A stretch of 64,000 nucleotides of DNA from Nitzschia sp. DOCU1. Its lineage: Eukaryota; Bacillariophyta; Bacillariophyceae; Bacillariales; Bacillariaceae. Below are positions 19,201 to 30,232 of the stretch, in pieces. Within the stretch, counting starts at the first letter, position 1. Each line of letters begins with the position of its first letter. The DNA is taken from NCBI GenBank assembly GCA_951394045.1, contig OX595988.1, positions 2,371,352 to 2,435,351 on the forward strand, in the 5' to 3' direction. The position numbers and the translations under genes are program-made. Below the pieces are notes generated by a model, which saw only the letters and a list, made by a program, of their open reading frames with translations, searched no databases and had not been told where the DNA came from.

Positions 19201-21860
19201 TGGTGAAAGTCGTTGGCCACAGCGGGTGAGTGCACTACATAGAGACCGACCAGTGACACGGCGGCCTCTCGCACCGAAATGGCTTCGTCCGAGAACCGTT
19301 TTGCGACCGCATTGCGAACAAAGGGGTAAATCATCAATTTGGGATCTGCATCCGTGACCTGTTGGGACATGACATGTGTGGGTTAGACGCACACCTACAT
19401 ACTTGACGCTTCCTATCGCTACAGCAGCAGCTTACCTTCTCGATTGCCTTCAATGCCAGTCTTCGAAGCAAAACCGAAGACCTGTTTTCAATCAGTTGAT
19501 TGACAAACAATGTGATTTGACTCCGATGTGTCACCAAAAGCTGCGACTGCGTCGCCACCAGGTGGACCATGATCCGACTCCGGCCTTCATCGGACAAACA
19601 GTGCAACATGCCATTCAACGAATTTTGCCCCAGGATGTTGTGGTTGCTAAGTTCGGAGGATTCCCTCGGATCCCAAAGCTCCTTCAATCGAGCCACCAAC
19701 GGCCAAACATTGGTCACCGGTGATGATGAGCCCGTGTTGTTGTGCACCTGATCCAACTCGGACAACCAACGTGCCAAATGAAACTCGTACGCGTCTTGAA
19801 AGCCCGTGACCCCCGACTTGCGACTGACAATGGACAAGTAGTCAATGAGTAATCGCCGCATGCAGTAGGATTCGTCCACCAACTCGGGCGAACACCCCAG
19901 ATCGCCCAAATTGGTATTTCGTTCCCGCTCAAAATCGACAATCCGTCCCAACTGACAAGCGTCGCAGTACCATCGTTCCGGCATGGTATCTTGAATCATG
20001 GCCACACAGAGAGAATGATATTTCGTATGACATCGACTGCATTCTACGGCAGCCCCGTGATCTCCCCCCTGCTTACCACAGTAACACTGCTCTGCCGTCG
20101 GATCGTCCGTAATGGCTGGATTGCGAATACAGACAGGTTTTTCCCGGTGATACTTGAGAATCCGTGCTTCCGCAGCGCAAATTTTGCCAAAGGCATCCAA
20201 AATAGTATTCAGAAATGTCGTTTCGGCATTACTGTTGTTGTTACAAATGGCCACCAATTCCATACTGATACGATTAGTAATGGACATGAGCAACATTTCG
20301 GCCGCGGGATATTCTGGCACCAAGAGTACCACCAACAAGTCATCAATCAAATTTTGTAAAATTGGTCGGAATTCCGACGCACCCCCATCCTCCCCTTTTT
20401 TGCTGCATCGTCCCAGCAAGTGGGCTACAAATAAGTCACACACCGACTGACAGCCCTTGAGGCCCGAGACAATGTGTAACGGGGCGGCGACTGAGGGCTC
20501 TGCCGAGCCATCGCCGTCGTCGTGTTCCACGTCTGGTGCACCGCCCTCGACTTGGGGTGGAACCACCGAACTTTGGACCAAGGACAATATCACGGCCGTA
20601 ATAGTTTGAATGGCGCCCGGATCGACAGCAGCCAGTGACTGCGAGAGTATTTGTAGACCCGTCGGAAAGAGAACCGAAGACGATTGAACGGGATAGTTTC
20701 GCATGGACTTTTTGAAGCTTGGAATCTTGAGCATGAGAGGAAACAAATCTTCGACAATGGTTTGTCGGTGCCGGGGGTACTTTCTAAAAATGGCAGTTAC
20801 AACTCCAATGGCAGCTTCGTGGATACTCAAAGCCTTTTTGAAATCCGCTTGTACCATGGGATCTAGTTCCAGGGACATGAGAGCACCCGAAGAAACATTG
20901 AGGAGGGGCTGATCGTCCAGAGGGGTCTTTTGTACTAGCGTTTCCAGGCGTTCCATAATCTGAACGAGAGGACCGATAGTCTTGTACATGGGTTTGTAGA
21001 CTTTCTTCATGTCTCGAATAGTCGTGGCATCTCCTCCTTCCGAAGCAGCAGCACCGCTACTCCGACGTCGCTTCTTGGCAGACGTGGAAGGTGTCTTGCT
21101 AGAAGAAGGACCCGGCGACGCTCCGCCTTTGGACTTTGCCGCCGACGTAATGTGACCGACTTGATTGAGAGCAGGAAGAATATTCTTGGACAAATGATGA
21201 CGAAACAAGACAATCGAAGCCTCAATGGCGTCTTCGTTGACAACAGTCCGATCAATGCCAGGACTGTTGATGACAAAGAGAAGAATGGCAGCTGCCTCGA
21301 GTCCCATGAGAAGTTTTTGTTCCAGCAGTTTGCACTGTGGCGATTGAAGCCACTGAAAGAACAGACAAGAACAAGAGCAGCACATTGTCAGCACGACGAG
21401 AATGAATGAATCCTTTGTTTTCTCACACTATTGTATTTCTCACCGCTTCTATACTGTGCACGGCCCCGTCGGCAACTTGATGAATGACTTGATATCCTTC
21501 TTGAACGAAATCCACAGTCGTGGCCAAGGCGACATGCTTTTGCAAGGCTTCGACAAGCTGACCCGTCAAGCTGGGATCCACATCGGCAAAGCCAAGATCG
21601 ACATTGAGTCCTTGGTTGCGATTGTTGTACTGCAACGTGCAAAGCATGGACAAATCCGACAAGTCCTTGGCGGTCAAATGCTCGTCGCTGCGACTCTCCA
21701 AAGCCGACAAGATTCGTTCGACTGCATTGGTAAAATAATCGTCATTGTTGCTACTGCTGGCGTTGGAAGGAGGAACACTATTAGCCACAGCAGGCATTTT
21801 GCTGTCCATCATGGCTTGTGGACCGGCCGCCATGGGAAGACTCGCCAAGCCGTTCGGCAT
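16226..21860 (-). CDS. SCC2: Cohesin loader SCC2/NIPBL with PHD finger
   Basis: Five exons on the minus strand: 21860-21444, 21352-19436, 19358-18084, 18008-17643 and 17578-16226. Introns of 91, 77, 75, 75 and 64 bp or close to it all join in phase 0, giving 1,775 residues. SCC2 with SCC4 loads cohesin onto chromosomes. A C4HC3 PHD finger (CYCGKQGG...CSRCHTKYHSLC...WYCDAC) lies near residues 560-602, as in plant SCC2. The NIPBL-type HEAT core starts at ~779: DADPKLMIYPFVRNAVAKRF, then SVREAAVSLVGLYVV, then SVRKRTIRILQDI. The exon 4 start (ANIQRALSVLGAVCRY) and the last exon (helical repeats to ~1700) match the C-terminal SCC2 domain. The tail is an acidic Asp tract with a KKKPRR nuclear signal. 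I chose ATG 21860 because upstream in-frame residues are not conserved-looking. Confidence 0.92.
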
Positions 21861-22386
21861 TCTTGTTGTTGTTGCCACAACTAGCTTGCGACGTAGAAGT
21901 CTTGCGCACAACGGTGAAACAATCACCAGAACGACGACGATGGTGTGATGCCTCGGTCGGGCCGTTCTCTTAGAGATCAATGATAGCAAAACAGCAGCGC
22001 CGCAAAATGATTTGATTGCACAGCACCTCTCTCCCTCTTGCGAGTGTGATCGATGCCATGGTTTGTTGTCATTCGCTGGATGATCCAAGCGCGGGCGCGG
22101 GCGGTGACTTTGCCTGGTCGCGAACCATGTAGAAAGTTTACGAGCGTCTACGAAGCTATGGATCCGCGCCGGCTTGCTAGAGCAACCAAGCCGACCGGCG
22201 TGCATTCGAACGGGTCCAAGATTCTTGGCGGCAAAACTTGCCACCGGCAATGCGAATGACCCATTGGACCGTACGATTTGGATCCACAATGACAGAGACG
22301 AGAGACATAACGACGTCGAAGCGAGAAGCAGCACTCTTTCGTTGTTGCTATCATCGACTCCCACCACACCACACATTAGCGCTACC
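21861..22386. other. Divergent promoter region SCC2 / unknown nuclear protein
   Basis: About 526 bp between two head-to-head start codons. Open frames from both genes run into it, but the extra residues are low in complexity and lack an ATG context I would prefer. I see no clear TATA box or repeat. Confidence 0.5.
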
Positions 22387-23325
22387 ATGGCTACATCTTC
22401 AGCAGCAGCAGCCCCGACGTTTCTGGATCGGTTTATTCTTCATTTGGCGACCAAATTAGGGTTGCTGAACGATCCAGAACAAATCCAAACATGGTTGTTG
22501 AATTCGGGCCGTCGTCGTCCATTGTATTGGCGATCGCATCTCTTGCAGGAACCACCATCCAATCACAACGACAATCCAAAACTGGCCTTTGTCGACTTGA
22601 CGTTTGAATGCATGGTCCATGACAATGACAACACAAGACCCCCTCTCGAGTTGCAGGTACGGTTCGGCTACTTATTTTTAGAATCTTCATCCTCATCACG
22701 ATATTACCGCTGTCAGCCACTGACGCAGTCACTACTCGATAGTCATGCCCACTCGATCGGTCTCGAACTTTCGACGGCGACACCCCAGGCCATGGCGTCA
22801 TTGCTTTCAGAGGCCTTTTCCAACACGGAACCAGCCGCTGACAAAGTCCGGCTAGTGGACAATGACGACGACAACACCAGGATTCGAGATGATGGATTGT
22901 GGTATTATCCACAAGTGGACGAGTCTGGCAAATGGACAATTTTAGTGGAATCCACATCTTCGTTGGATGCCGTTGCGACTATCCTTTTGTACTTGAACAT
23001 GAAGGAAATGACGACAATACCAAAAAGTACTACTACGGATGAGGTCTTGGTCGAACGCAAACTGGAAGCATGCTGGAATCATCTACGACTGGACCAGTGC
23101 CGTCACGTGGCGGCGACTGGTGATCCAGTCACGGAGGATGGAATTGATAAAGTACCATTGGCCGCCCTAGTTGCATCCGCGGATAATGCCACTAGTAGTG
23201 CTACCACCAACCACAATAGTGGCACGACCAAAAAGCGAGCCGCTGGCGCCTATGTTTCAATTGTCGACGGTAGCAAGAAACGAAAGAAAAAGGGCAAGAT
23301 TGTATATGCCAAACCGAGCAGCTAG
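22387..23325 (+). CDS. Conserved-looking protein of unknown function with C-terminal nuclear signal
   Basis: 312 residues from ATG 22387, a good start context just before an Ala-rich N-terminus. I do not recognise the family. A hydrophobic helix-forming start (FLDRFILHLATKLGLL) and WLLNSGRRRPLYWR are followed by mixed alpha/beta sequence and several Asp/Asn-rich loops. The last 30 residues hold a strong basic cluster (KKRKKKGK) typical of a nuclear localisation signal. It is divergent from SCC2 and ends only 29 bp from the stop of the convergent FAD oxidoreductase gene. Codon use matches the neighbours. Confidence 0.75.
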   Translation: MATSSAAAAPTFLDRFILHLATKLGLLNDPEQIQTWLLNSGRRRPLYWRSHLLQEPPSNHNDNPKLAFVDLTFECMVHDNDNTRPPLELQVRFGYLFLESSSSSRYYRCQPLTQSLLDSHAHSIGLELSTATPQAMASLLSEAFSNTEPAADKVRLVDNDDDNTRIRDDGLWYYPQVDESGKWTILVESTSSLDAVATILLYLNMKEMTTIPKSTTTDEVLVERKLEACWNHLRLDQCRHVAATGDPVTEDGIDKVPLAALVASADNATSSATTNHNSGTTKKRAAGAYVSIVDGSKKRKKKGKIVYAKPSS

Positions 23326-23354
23326 AATGGCAGTAGCAGTAACTCTTACTACTC

Positions 23355-24719
23355 CTAGAGCTTGGATTGTCCTTGTGGGGAATGGTGGTTGTGGATGTTG
23401 GTCTGTGATTGCCAACCAAAACGTGTCAAGGGATGTGTCACCTTGTAGGCGTGGCCTTGAATTTGGACACGTCCATCTCCACGGGCTGAAAAGTCCTGAA
23501 TGAGATCCGCCACGTGCGGCATGGGCGTCGTTTTTGTCTCGCGGCATTCGTCCGAGGGTACTTCCAGAATACTTTGCAAAAGTCTCTTGACATAGTCTCC
23601 AATTCCCAGACTAGCCGTCAATCCGGTCGATCGAATGCCGGCCACGGCGACCCAATTCCGATGTGGCCACGCATGAATTTGATAATCTCGTTGGTCAGTA
23701 CCAGGCCGAATACCGACATATTCTCCTACAAACGCCGATTGAGTATCCAAGTTGGGAAGGATGCGATGAATGGTGGCATCCAATTCCTCCCTCACTTTGG
23801 GGTCGGGTCGTCGATCGGTCCGTGACTCTTGATCCAATGCCGTCGGTCCAACGACCAGTTGATTGTACAATGTACTAAACACAAAAATTCCCTTTGTGAA
23901 TTGAGAAGGAACCGGCTGAATAGGATGGGTAATGGCGGTAGCATTGCTGGTGCGATAAATGCGATATTGTCCACGTCGGGGTTTGGCAGTCCACCTTGAT
24001 GGTGTTGCCCCCTGCATTGTTTGATCTTGTACCAGGTCCGCAAAGACACCTGCCGCATTCACCACAGCCTTTGCCTTTAACTCGAGAGTAGGAGGAGCAG
24101 CAGCAGTTTTCGAATTGGAAGCTTCTTGTTGTTTCTGTCGAATTAGCCAAATGCCATTGTCAAATGAACATGCCTCGCCGTCGACACAAAAGTTTGTAAA
24201 AATGGCAGCTCCATTCTCGCGGGCATGAACTGCCAAGGATATTGAGTACAACCAAGGATCCACAACAATTTCTCCTGGAATATGAACAGCTCCCAAGCAA
24301 CAAGGAGCCAAGTTGGGCTCTATGGCAAGGACTTGTTCTGCTGTCCATCGTTGTGCATGAATATCTCCCGCATCGTGCGACTCTTGCAACACCTCATCCA
24401 GTCGATCCTCGTCATCCCATGGCCACAAACACACCATGGATCCACATGGCCTGGTTGGCAGATTATGTTCTTTGCAATACAGTCGAAATTGAGCATTGGC
24501 ATCCCGAATCAAGGCTCTCTCAAGTGTTCCAGGTGTCGCATCGACGCCCGTACAAGCAATTCCAGAATTGGATCCCGACGCGTGGCTCAAAAGTTCTCCC
24601 TCGGCTTCCACCAAGGCGCATTTCCAACCCTGAAGAGTGGCCGCCCTCAAGACTGCCAAACCCACTACTCCGCCTCCAATGACAATCAAATCGTACAGCG
24701 TAGATACACCGTCTACCAT
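23355..24719 (-). CDS. FAD-dependent oxidoreductase, GlpA/DAO family
   Basis: 454 residues, single exon. An N-terminal dinucleotide-binding motif (VIGGGVVG, residues 13-20) and the acidic end of the second strand (VEAEGE) bind FAD. SGSNSGIACTGVDATPGTLE is the signature of glycerol-3-phosphate dehydrogenase-like (GlpA type) members of the DAO superfamily. Other family segments are PCGSMVCLW, AEQVLAIEPNL, VHIPGEIVVDPW, AVVNAAGVFAD and, near the C-terminus, VAVAGIRSTGLTASLGIGDYV. The reaction is probably oxidation of a small 2-hydroxy or amino acid, or of glycerol phosphate. L-2-hydroxyglutarate dehydrogenase is a close alternative. No targeting peptide is obvious. Confidence 0.85.
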   Translation of the reverse strand: MVDGVSTLYDLIVIGGGVVGLAVLRAATLQGWKCALVEAEGELLSHASGSNSGIACTGVDATPGTLERALIRDANAQFRLYCKEHNLPTRPCGSMVCLWPWDDEDRLDEVLQESHDAGDIHAQRWTAEQVLAIEPNLAPCCLGAVHIPGEIVVDPWLYSISLAVHARENGAAIFTNFCVDGEACSFDNGIWLIRQKQQEASNSKTAAAPPTLELKAKAVVNAAGVFADLVQDQTMQGATPSRWTAKPRRGQYRIYRTSNATAITHPIQPVPSQFTKGIFVFSTLYNQLVVGPTALDQESRTDRRPDPKVREELDATIHRILPNLDTQSAFVGEYVGIRPGTDQRDYQIHAWPHRNWVAVAGIRSTGLTASLGIGDYVKRLLQSILEVPSDECRETKTTPMPHVADLIQDFSARGDGRVQIQGHAYKVTHPLTRFGWQSQTNIHNHHSPQGQSKL

Positions 24720-25298
24720 CCTGAATCTATCATGGCAATTGCAACGAAGGCCGCGAACAAAAAGCTAGCCCAAAACGCAGAGGAACACGTCGGCATGCAA
24801 AAACGTGTGAGCTTTTTCGTAATGCAGGACTCAAAAATGAGCGGGAATGTCAACAAATGGGGAGCGGAGGTTATTTGAGGGACAGGCACCCTCTTTTGGC
24901 GCGCGCAAAGCATGCGCGTCGCGGAACTCTACAGTATCCGTCGCAGGTCTTCCAAGCCAATTGCTGCAGCAATAAAGTCGATAATAATCAAGGCTTTACG
25001 TAGATTCAATGAAATTTGAAGGAGAAGACACGGATTGTGCATATAGCTACTGTACCCTGCCTTCGTTCCATCTCTAGTAGAGCCAGTGGCTGTGGCATCG
25101 CTTTGACAAATCTGCGTGTGCTTTAGTGCCCACTCGGTGGAAACACAATCCAGTCTGAGATGATGATTAGTAAGGCCCTGTAATTGCCTGACTCGTTGGA
25201 TCACGAAGTTTCGTTTTTGAGTGTTTCGACATGACGAATATGGCAATGAGGCAGTATCCGTAGCTTCCATTTCGTCGGCGCTCACCACTAGCTAGGAA
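24720..25298. other. Intergenic, no supported feature
   Basis: About 580 bp upstream of the FAD oxidoreductase gene and downstream of the fucosyltransferase-like gene, both on the minus strand. It contains a GC-rich GCGCGCAAAGCATGCGCG-like patch near 24900. The frame at 24929-25288 has no recognisable content. Confidence 0.45.
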
Positions 25299-26645
25299 TC
25301 ATCCGTTACCACCCACGGTGCAATTGTTCAGTTTGCCCCGATTGGAATGTGCCACTCGACACGTCGCATTGAAACTCACCAAGCTTCCAAAGCGACCAAA
25401 GCCTCCGGCCCCAAAACTGACACATTGACTTTGGGACATGATGAATAAATCGGCAAAAATGGAAAAGAAAGCGGACGGATCCTCTTTTCTAGCGAAATTG
25501 AGATGCGGTGGATCTTGATGGGGCAACAGTATAATGTCTAGGGAATTCGTAGCTTCTTCTTGTTCGGGTACATCCAAATGAGATACGACTCGAAAGGAAG
25601 AGTGTTTCCTGCCGTAGGCTTGTGCGGCTTGTAGGGACGCCAAAGTGTCCGACGCCACGTAGACTGGGACATTCTTTGATGGTGCTAAACTTGCCGCACA
25701 GTCTACTGCATTGGTCACCGATCGTTGTAACAAGGTCAAATTCCAGGTTTCTCGATAGGGTTCTCCCGGATACTTGGCCCGAATATGTGCCACCACAAAT
25801 TGATTAGGCCACAAATCCAAGGCTTGCATTTGATGGTCCACCAGCTTGTGCAAGGCTGGAGAAGGTCGAAACAAGCTCAAAAACATTTCATGAAAGAATT
25901 CCAGAGGCTCTTTGTAGGGCTCATTGGTAGCAAAATCCGTGACAAAGTCTCGAAACAAGTCACCACCCGCCATTTGTGCCGCAGCTTCAATGAGCCAATG
26001 CTTGGGATTGTGAGCCGCCTTGACAATTTGATTCAATGCCATGGATCCAAAGACTAATTTGGAAGTAGAATTACTATCCAAAAGCGGTGCCAAGCTATCA
26101 GGTACCGTCCAATTCATTGCCGGGGAAGGAATCATAAATTCTTCCAATCGAAAGGGTCGTGTCCATCGCAGAAATAGGAGGCGTTTGGTCTTGTGGGCTA
26201 CCGCTAAATACAAGGGCAAACTCTTGAGGCGATCGGCCGTTCCTCCGCATCGATCTTGGTCTAAACAGCGTACTACCAATAGTTTTTGGCGTAACCACTG
26301 TTGGGGTTGTTGAATTCGTTGCAGTGTCCGGGAGTGCCATTGTAGATAGTCTTGCATCCATTGAGGAAGAGTCGTAGTAGTACACGAGACATTGCTAGTG
26401 CACGGAATTGAAAATTGCAGCCTTGTCGTCGTTTTCGATCCTGAGGAAGAGTGGGTGGTGACGACTTTTGGAGGTTTCACAAGAAAAGGCTCACCACTGT
26501 GACTGTTGCCCTGATGGGAAAGGAGACTTTCCGTCACTTTGCCACTTTGCCAGAAACTAATCAAGGAGAGGGCGGTCACAAGCACCAACACACTTCTCAC
26601 GAAACTGGCAGTGCCGCAGTTTCTCTGGGAGAAGGCGGAACTCAT
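25299..26645 (-). CDS. Type II membrane protein, fucosyltransferase-like
   Basis: 448 residues from ATG 26645. A short cytosolic tail and one hydrophobic span (~16-33, VRSVLVLVTALSLISFW) give a type II Golgi topology. The lumenal part opens with VVRCLDQDRCGGTADRLKSLPLYLAVAHKTKRLLFLRW. This resembles the glycine-rich nucleotide-sugar entry of GDP-fucose protein O-fucosyltransferase/NodZ-like enzymes (G-G-x-x-x-R-L-K). The end has SFGAGGFGRFGSLVSFNATCRVAH, a pattern seen in many related algal proteins. Several N-x-S/T sites fit a lumenal location. Activity is inferred from fold resemblance only. Confidence 0.7.
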   Translation of the reverse strand: MSSAFSQRNCGTASFVRSVLVLVTALSLISFWQSGKVTESLLSHQGNSHSGEPFLVKPPKVVTTHSSSGSKTTTRLQFSIPCTSNVSCTTTTLPQWMQDYLQWHSRTLQRIQQPQQWLRQKLLVVRCLDQDRCGGTADRLKSLPLYLAVAHKTKRLLFLRWTRPFRLEEFMIPSPAMNWTVPDSLAPLLDSNSTSKLVFGSMALNQIVKAAHNPKHWLIEAAAQMAGGDLFRDFVTDFATNEPYKEPLEFFHEMFLSLFRPSPALHKLVDHQMQALDLWPNQFVVAHIRAKYPGEPYRETWNLTLLQRSVTNAVDCAASLAPSKNVPVYVASDTLASLQAAQAYGRKHSSFRVVSHLDVPEQEEATNSLDIILLPHQDPPHLNFARKEDPSAFFSIFADLFIMSQSQCVSFGAGGFGRFGSLVSFNATCRVAHSNRGKLNNCTVGGNG

Positions 26646-27161
26646 TCAGCCGACCTCACATACCACCATTAGATGAATAAACGTTGCAGGCTTTGGAAGC
26701 ATTCGTTGTGGAGGATGTGTGGGATAGTTGACATGATGGCATCTCAGAGGAGCAGCTTTTCGATGACTGACTCCCTCCTTTTTTTCTGTGGGATGTTGCG
26801 GTGAAACGGATCGAAGGAATCGAACAATGGTGTGACTCTTTCGATTCACCGACCGTACTTCATCGGCGGGATTGCGCGCCATCGGCGTGCATGCTTTCCC
26901 TCGCGCGCGATCCCTTTAGGCAGGACGCGAAGATCTTGTTCTGTGTGGGGTTGGCGGGCATTCTCATTGATGATTCGATGATTCGATCCCGAGCACACGT
27001 CCATCGATCGATCGGCATTGGATGGTCGTCGGTGGGTTGCTTTCGCCACTCTACCGGTAGTGTCATCATCGGCATTACAGGTAATCTGCCTTGAAACAAG
27101 TCCAAGCCATCGTCTTGCTCGACACAAAGTACACAAGTCTCCTCGTCAAACCTACTTCATC
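26646..27161. other. Divergent promoter region
   Basis: About 516 bp between the start codons of the fucosyltransferase-like gene (minus) and methylthioribose-1-phosphate isomerase (plus). The isomerase frame is open back to 27018, but that extension lacks conserved residues. The stretch ATGATTCGATGATTCGATCC near 26970 contains a short direct repeat. Nothing else is seen. Confidence 0.5.
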
Positions 27162-28407
27162 ATGTCCACAGGAGATGAAAGACCCACCAAAATGGCCAAG
27201 TTGGAGGCTCCGATTGGCAACTTGCAATCCTTGATTTATACCAGTGAACCCGTCCCAAAATTGCAAGTATTGGATCAACTCTTGATTCCTCATGAAAAAG
27301 TCTACTTGGATGTTCCCGACGCGGAGACGGCTTGGAGTGTCATTTATACCATGCAGATTCGGGGAGCTCCTCTGATTGCCATTGTCGCTCTCTTGGGTCT
27401 TTCCGTCGACTTGTACACCAACCCCAAGACGGTGGCAGCCTTGGAGGCTCTCTCGGACGACGGTGCCAAAATTCTAGACCTGATTCAAGGGAAAATGGCC
27501 TATTTGAAAACGTCTCGACCGACGGCAGTCAATCTATCGAATGCATTACAAGAAGTCGGCGACGAATTGCAAAAGGCTCTGCAAGAAAATGATGGCAGCA
27601 GTGCCAAGGACAAGTTATTAAAGACGGTCAAGGATTATTCCGAGTTCATGTTGGAGCGGGATGTGAGTGATAATAAAGCAATTGGAAAATATGGTGCAGA
27701 CGCTATTTTGAAAGAGACAAACAAGACGCGAGTCAATCTTGTGACCATTTGCAATACGGGGTCCTTGGCCACGGCCGGCTATGGAACCGCACTGGGCATT
27801 GCCCGACGATTGTGCGAGTTGAATGCCTTGGAGAGCATAACCGCGCTCGAAACAAGACCCTACAATCAAGGATCGCGATTGACAGCCTTTGAGATTATGG
27901 AAGAGAAAATGCCAGGTGGGCAGTTAATTTGTGATTCGGCAGCAGGAGCCTTGATGCAGGTGAGTCATGGAAGGGATGGTACGTTTTGGAGTTGTACCAT
28001 GCTAGGCATGGAAATTCACAGTTTTTCTTATTACTCGTTAATGTTCTTAGACGAAACAAGTGGATGCTGTCGTTGTCGGCGCCGATCGCGTTTGCGCCAA
28101 CGGAGACACGGCCAATAAGATTGGCACGTACAATTTGAGTATCATTGCTGCTTTTCATAAAGTCCCTTTTTACGTGGCAGCGCCCATTACCTCTCTTGAC
28201 ATTACACTAGAGAGTGGCGATCAGATTCCAATTGAAGAGCGCAAGGCCGAAGAATTGATTGATACATCCAAAGCGCCCAAGAATGTTCCCTGCTGGAACC
28301 CAGCCTTTGATGTGACGCCGGCCATGAATATTAGGGGCATTGTGACGGAAAAGGGAGTAATTGAACCTGATGCCGATGGAAAGCTGAATGTCAAGGCATT
28401 TGTGTAA
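27162..28407 (+). CDS. mtnA: Methylthioribose-1-phosphate isomerase
   Basis: Two exons, 27162-27959 and 28051-28407, joined across a 91-bp GTGAGT..TTAG intron in phase 0; 384 residues. The enzyme converts methylthioribose-1-phosphate to methylthioribulose-1-phosphate in the methionine salvage pathway. Family motifs are [15 protein letters not shown] near the N-terminus, [11 protein letters not shown], the catalytic cysteine in [18 protein letters not shown] (~197), [14 protein letters not shown], and after the splice [21 protein letters not shown] with the catalytic Asp (~278). [12 protein letters not shown] and [17 protein letters not shown] complete the C-terminal domain. A short charged N-terminal extension lacks an obvious targeting signal, so the protein is probably cytosolic. 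Confidence 0.96.
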
Positions 28408-28567
28408 GTAACAATGAAAAGTGTAGGCAGTCCCTTGCTTCGCCGTCGTCGATCTGATTATTTTTGCCCTCGTTGCCACAGGGAGAAGCACATGGCATTG
28501 TCATCTTGAACCATAGTCGATTACAAAGCAAGCATCAAAACCTAGGCACATTGAATCAATTCCATCA

Positions 28568-29284
28568 TCATCTATCCTTTTCTTCCTCTTCGTCTCCGTC
28601 TTGACCTTCCTCTCCGTCAATTGCGTCCTCGCCTTCTTCGCCTTCCCCTTCTGTACTTTGTTCCTGTTCGCTAGTATCCCCATTGTCCTTACTCGGATCT
28701 AAGTCGTCACCACCATCAGCCGTCTCTCCTTCCGATGCACTTTTCGGTACAATTTTTGTGGTATTCGCCATTTTACCAGACTTTAGTGTAGGTTGTTCTT
28801 GCGAAGCATCCGCTGACTTGGAGGACGAGGATATTTCTGCATGTGTCTTACTCTGATTGTACATTTTGTTCATGCCTTGATGCTTGGCTCCTTTGGCATG
28901 ATGCTCCAGGTTCGAGAGCATTTGATTGGTATCCACATTGACAAATTTTTCTGCCTTGTAATGTGCGTGATCGTGATCTTCGTGAATGTGCACTTCTTTG
29001 TAAAAAAAGACTAGCAGAGGCACTGCCACAAAGACCATGGCTAGTATAAACAGCATGCGTGTAGGAAGATTGACGCGGTATTTGCGTTTGCCATGATAGT
29101 CATCCTTATCATTGTCAACGGGCAAACCGAAATTCCCAGAACGGGGAGGGGCGGGGACTTTGGGATTGCCAGGTTTAATGGTGGGGACTGACTTGGGTGG
29201 CGTCGTAAGCAATGGCCGGACTTCCTCTACAGGAGCCTGGGGTTGCTGCCCTCCGCGACGTTTCGTGGTGGTACGGTTGTCCAT
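28568..29284 (-). CDS. Single-span membrane protein with His cluster and acidic tail
   Basis: 238 residues that I do not recognise. The N-terminal ~75 residues are Pro/Lys/Arg-rich and likely cytosolic. One hydrophobic span follows (~77-95, MLFILAMVFVAVPLLVFFY), then a histidine/aspartate cluster (HIHEDHDHAHY) that could bind a divalent metal. The remainder is Ser/Asp/Glu-rich, and the final 50 residues are almost all Glu, Asp and Gly. With positive charge before the span and no signal peptide, a type II topology is likely. It is convergent with mtnA. Confidence 0.7.
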   Translation of the reverse strand: MDNRTTTKRRGGQQPQAPVEEVRPLLTTPPKSVPTIKPGNPKVPAPPRSGNFGLPVDNDKDDYHGKRKYRVNLPTRMLFILAMVFVAVPLLVFFYKEVHIHEDHDHAHYKAEKFVNVDTNQMLSNLEHHAKGAKHQGMNKMYNQSKTHAEISSSSKSADASQEQPTLKSGKMANTTKIVPKSASEGETADGGDDLDPSKDNGDTSEQEQSTEGEGEEGEDAIDGEEGQDGDEEEEKDR

Positions 29285-30232
29285 GTTAGGGCAATGCTGA
29301 GAGGGTCGATATAAACTTAACGAAATGTGGAATCGTCAAAGCTTGTATCGTGGTATGGTGTAGCAGTCGTAATGGGAGCACTCCATCGATGCTCCCTTGT
29401 CTGGCTTTCGGTCATCGTCGCTTGCTCTCGTAACACCAGCGCCTCATACATCTTTCAGTCGCATAAGTCGTATACACTTATTAAAATGCATACATCACCT
29501 ACCTATCTGGGTAGCACCTCACTGGAATTTCAGATCGCGGAGACATGATCAAGTCTGAACAGAGTCGTCCAAAAGCAGCTTCGACCGATTCGAGTTCGAT
29601 GTCATCGCAACATCAACAGAAAGGGCGGCGTCGCAACTACTCTGATGATGCCATCATGTCCACTATCCAGGATGAAACACATCCTCTACAACCACTGCTT
29701 CCAAATCTTGCCTTATTTCTTTCATCTGATAAGTATCATGAGTCGTCTCCTCCCTCCTCGTTTATATATATATAGCACATCTGTTGTTAGTCGATGAAGT
29801 CGTCGATTGATCGGAATAGTCACAAAACTCGTCTGTCGTCGCAGGAGCGCGAAGTCGGGGGTACGCACGGGTTTGCCGGTGAAGAACTTCTTCCGTGGAA
29901 GATGGAGCCCAATTCTCCCTCCGAGACCGATAAACCGTGCCGAGTTCGCGATTCCATCTAGGAAGAACTTTGGAGTCACGCCACAAGATAGCGAAGGAAC
30001 TGCATTGTCGACGTGTGCGCGGAAAAAATGAGAATCCGTCGTAAATTGTCGTAGTGGCTGGCCATCTGCCTTTTGCAGTAGTTAGCAGGATCGAGATCCA
30101 TTCATTTAATTAGCTGCGGCGCTATCAACCCCAAATTCTTTCCAAGCCATCCAAGCACTGAAGGAAAGAAACGGTCATAAAAGTGAGGAAAACAGGTGGT
30201 ATCTTGTTTTATTTTCATTAGAAAGTTTGTTC
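29285..30232. other. Divergent intergenic region
   Basis: About 950 bp between the starts of the membrane protein (minus) and the GH72-like gene (plus). It includes a TA-dinucleotide run (TATATATATATA near 29763-29774). The open frame 29545-29775 begins with ATG but is Ser/Gln-rich and has no domain. I see no repeat or RNA gene. Confidence 0.45.

Noticed and set aside
29545..29775. 76-codon ORF starting with ATG
   Set aside because: Low-complexity Ser/Gln-rich sequence without a domain, in a divergent promoter region.
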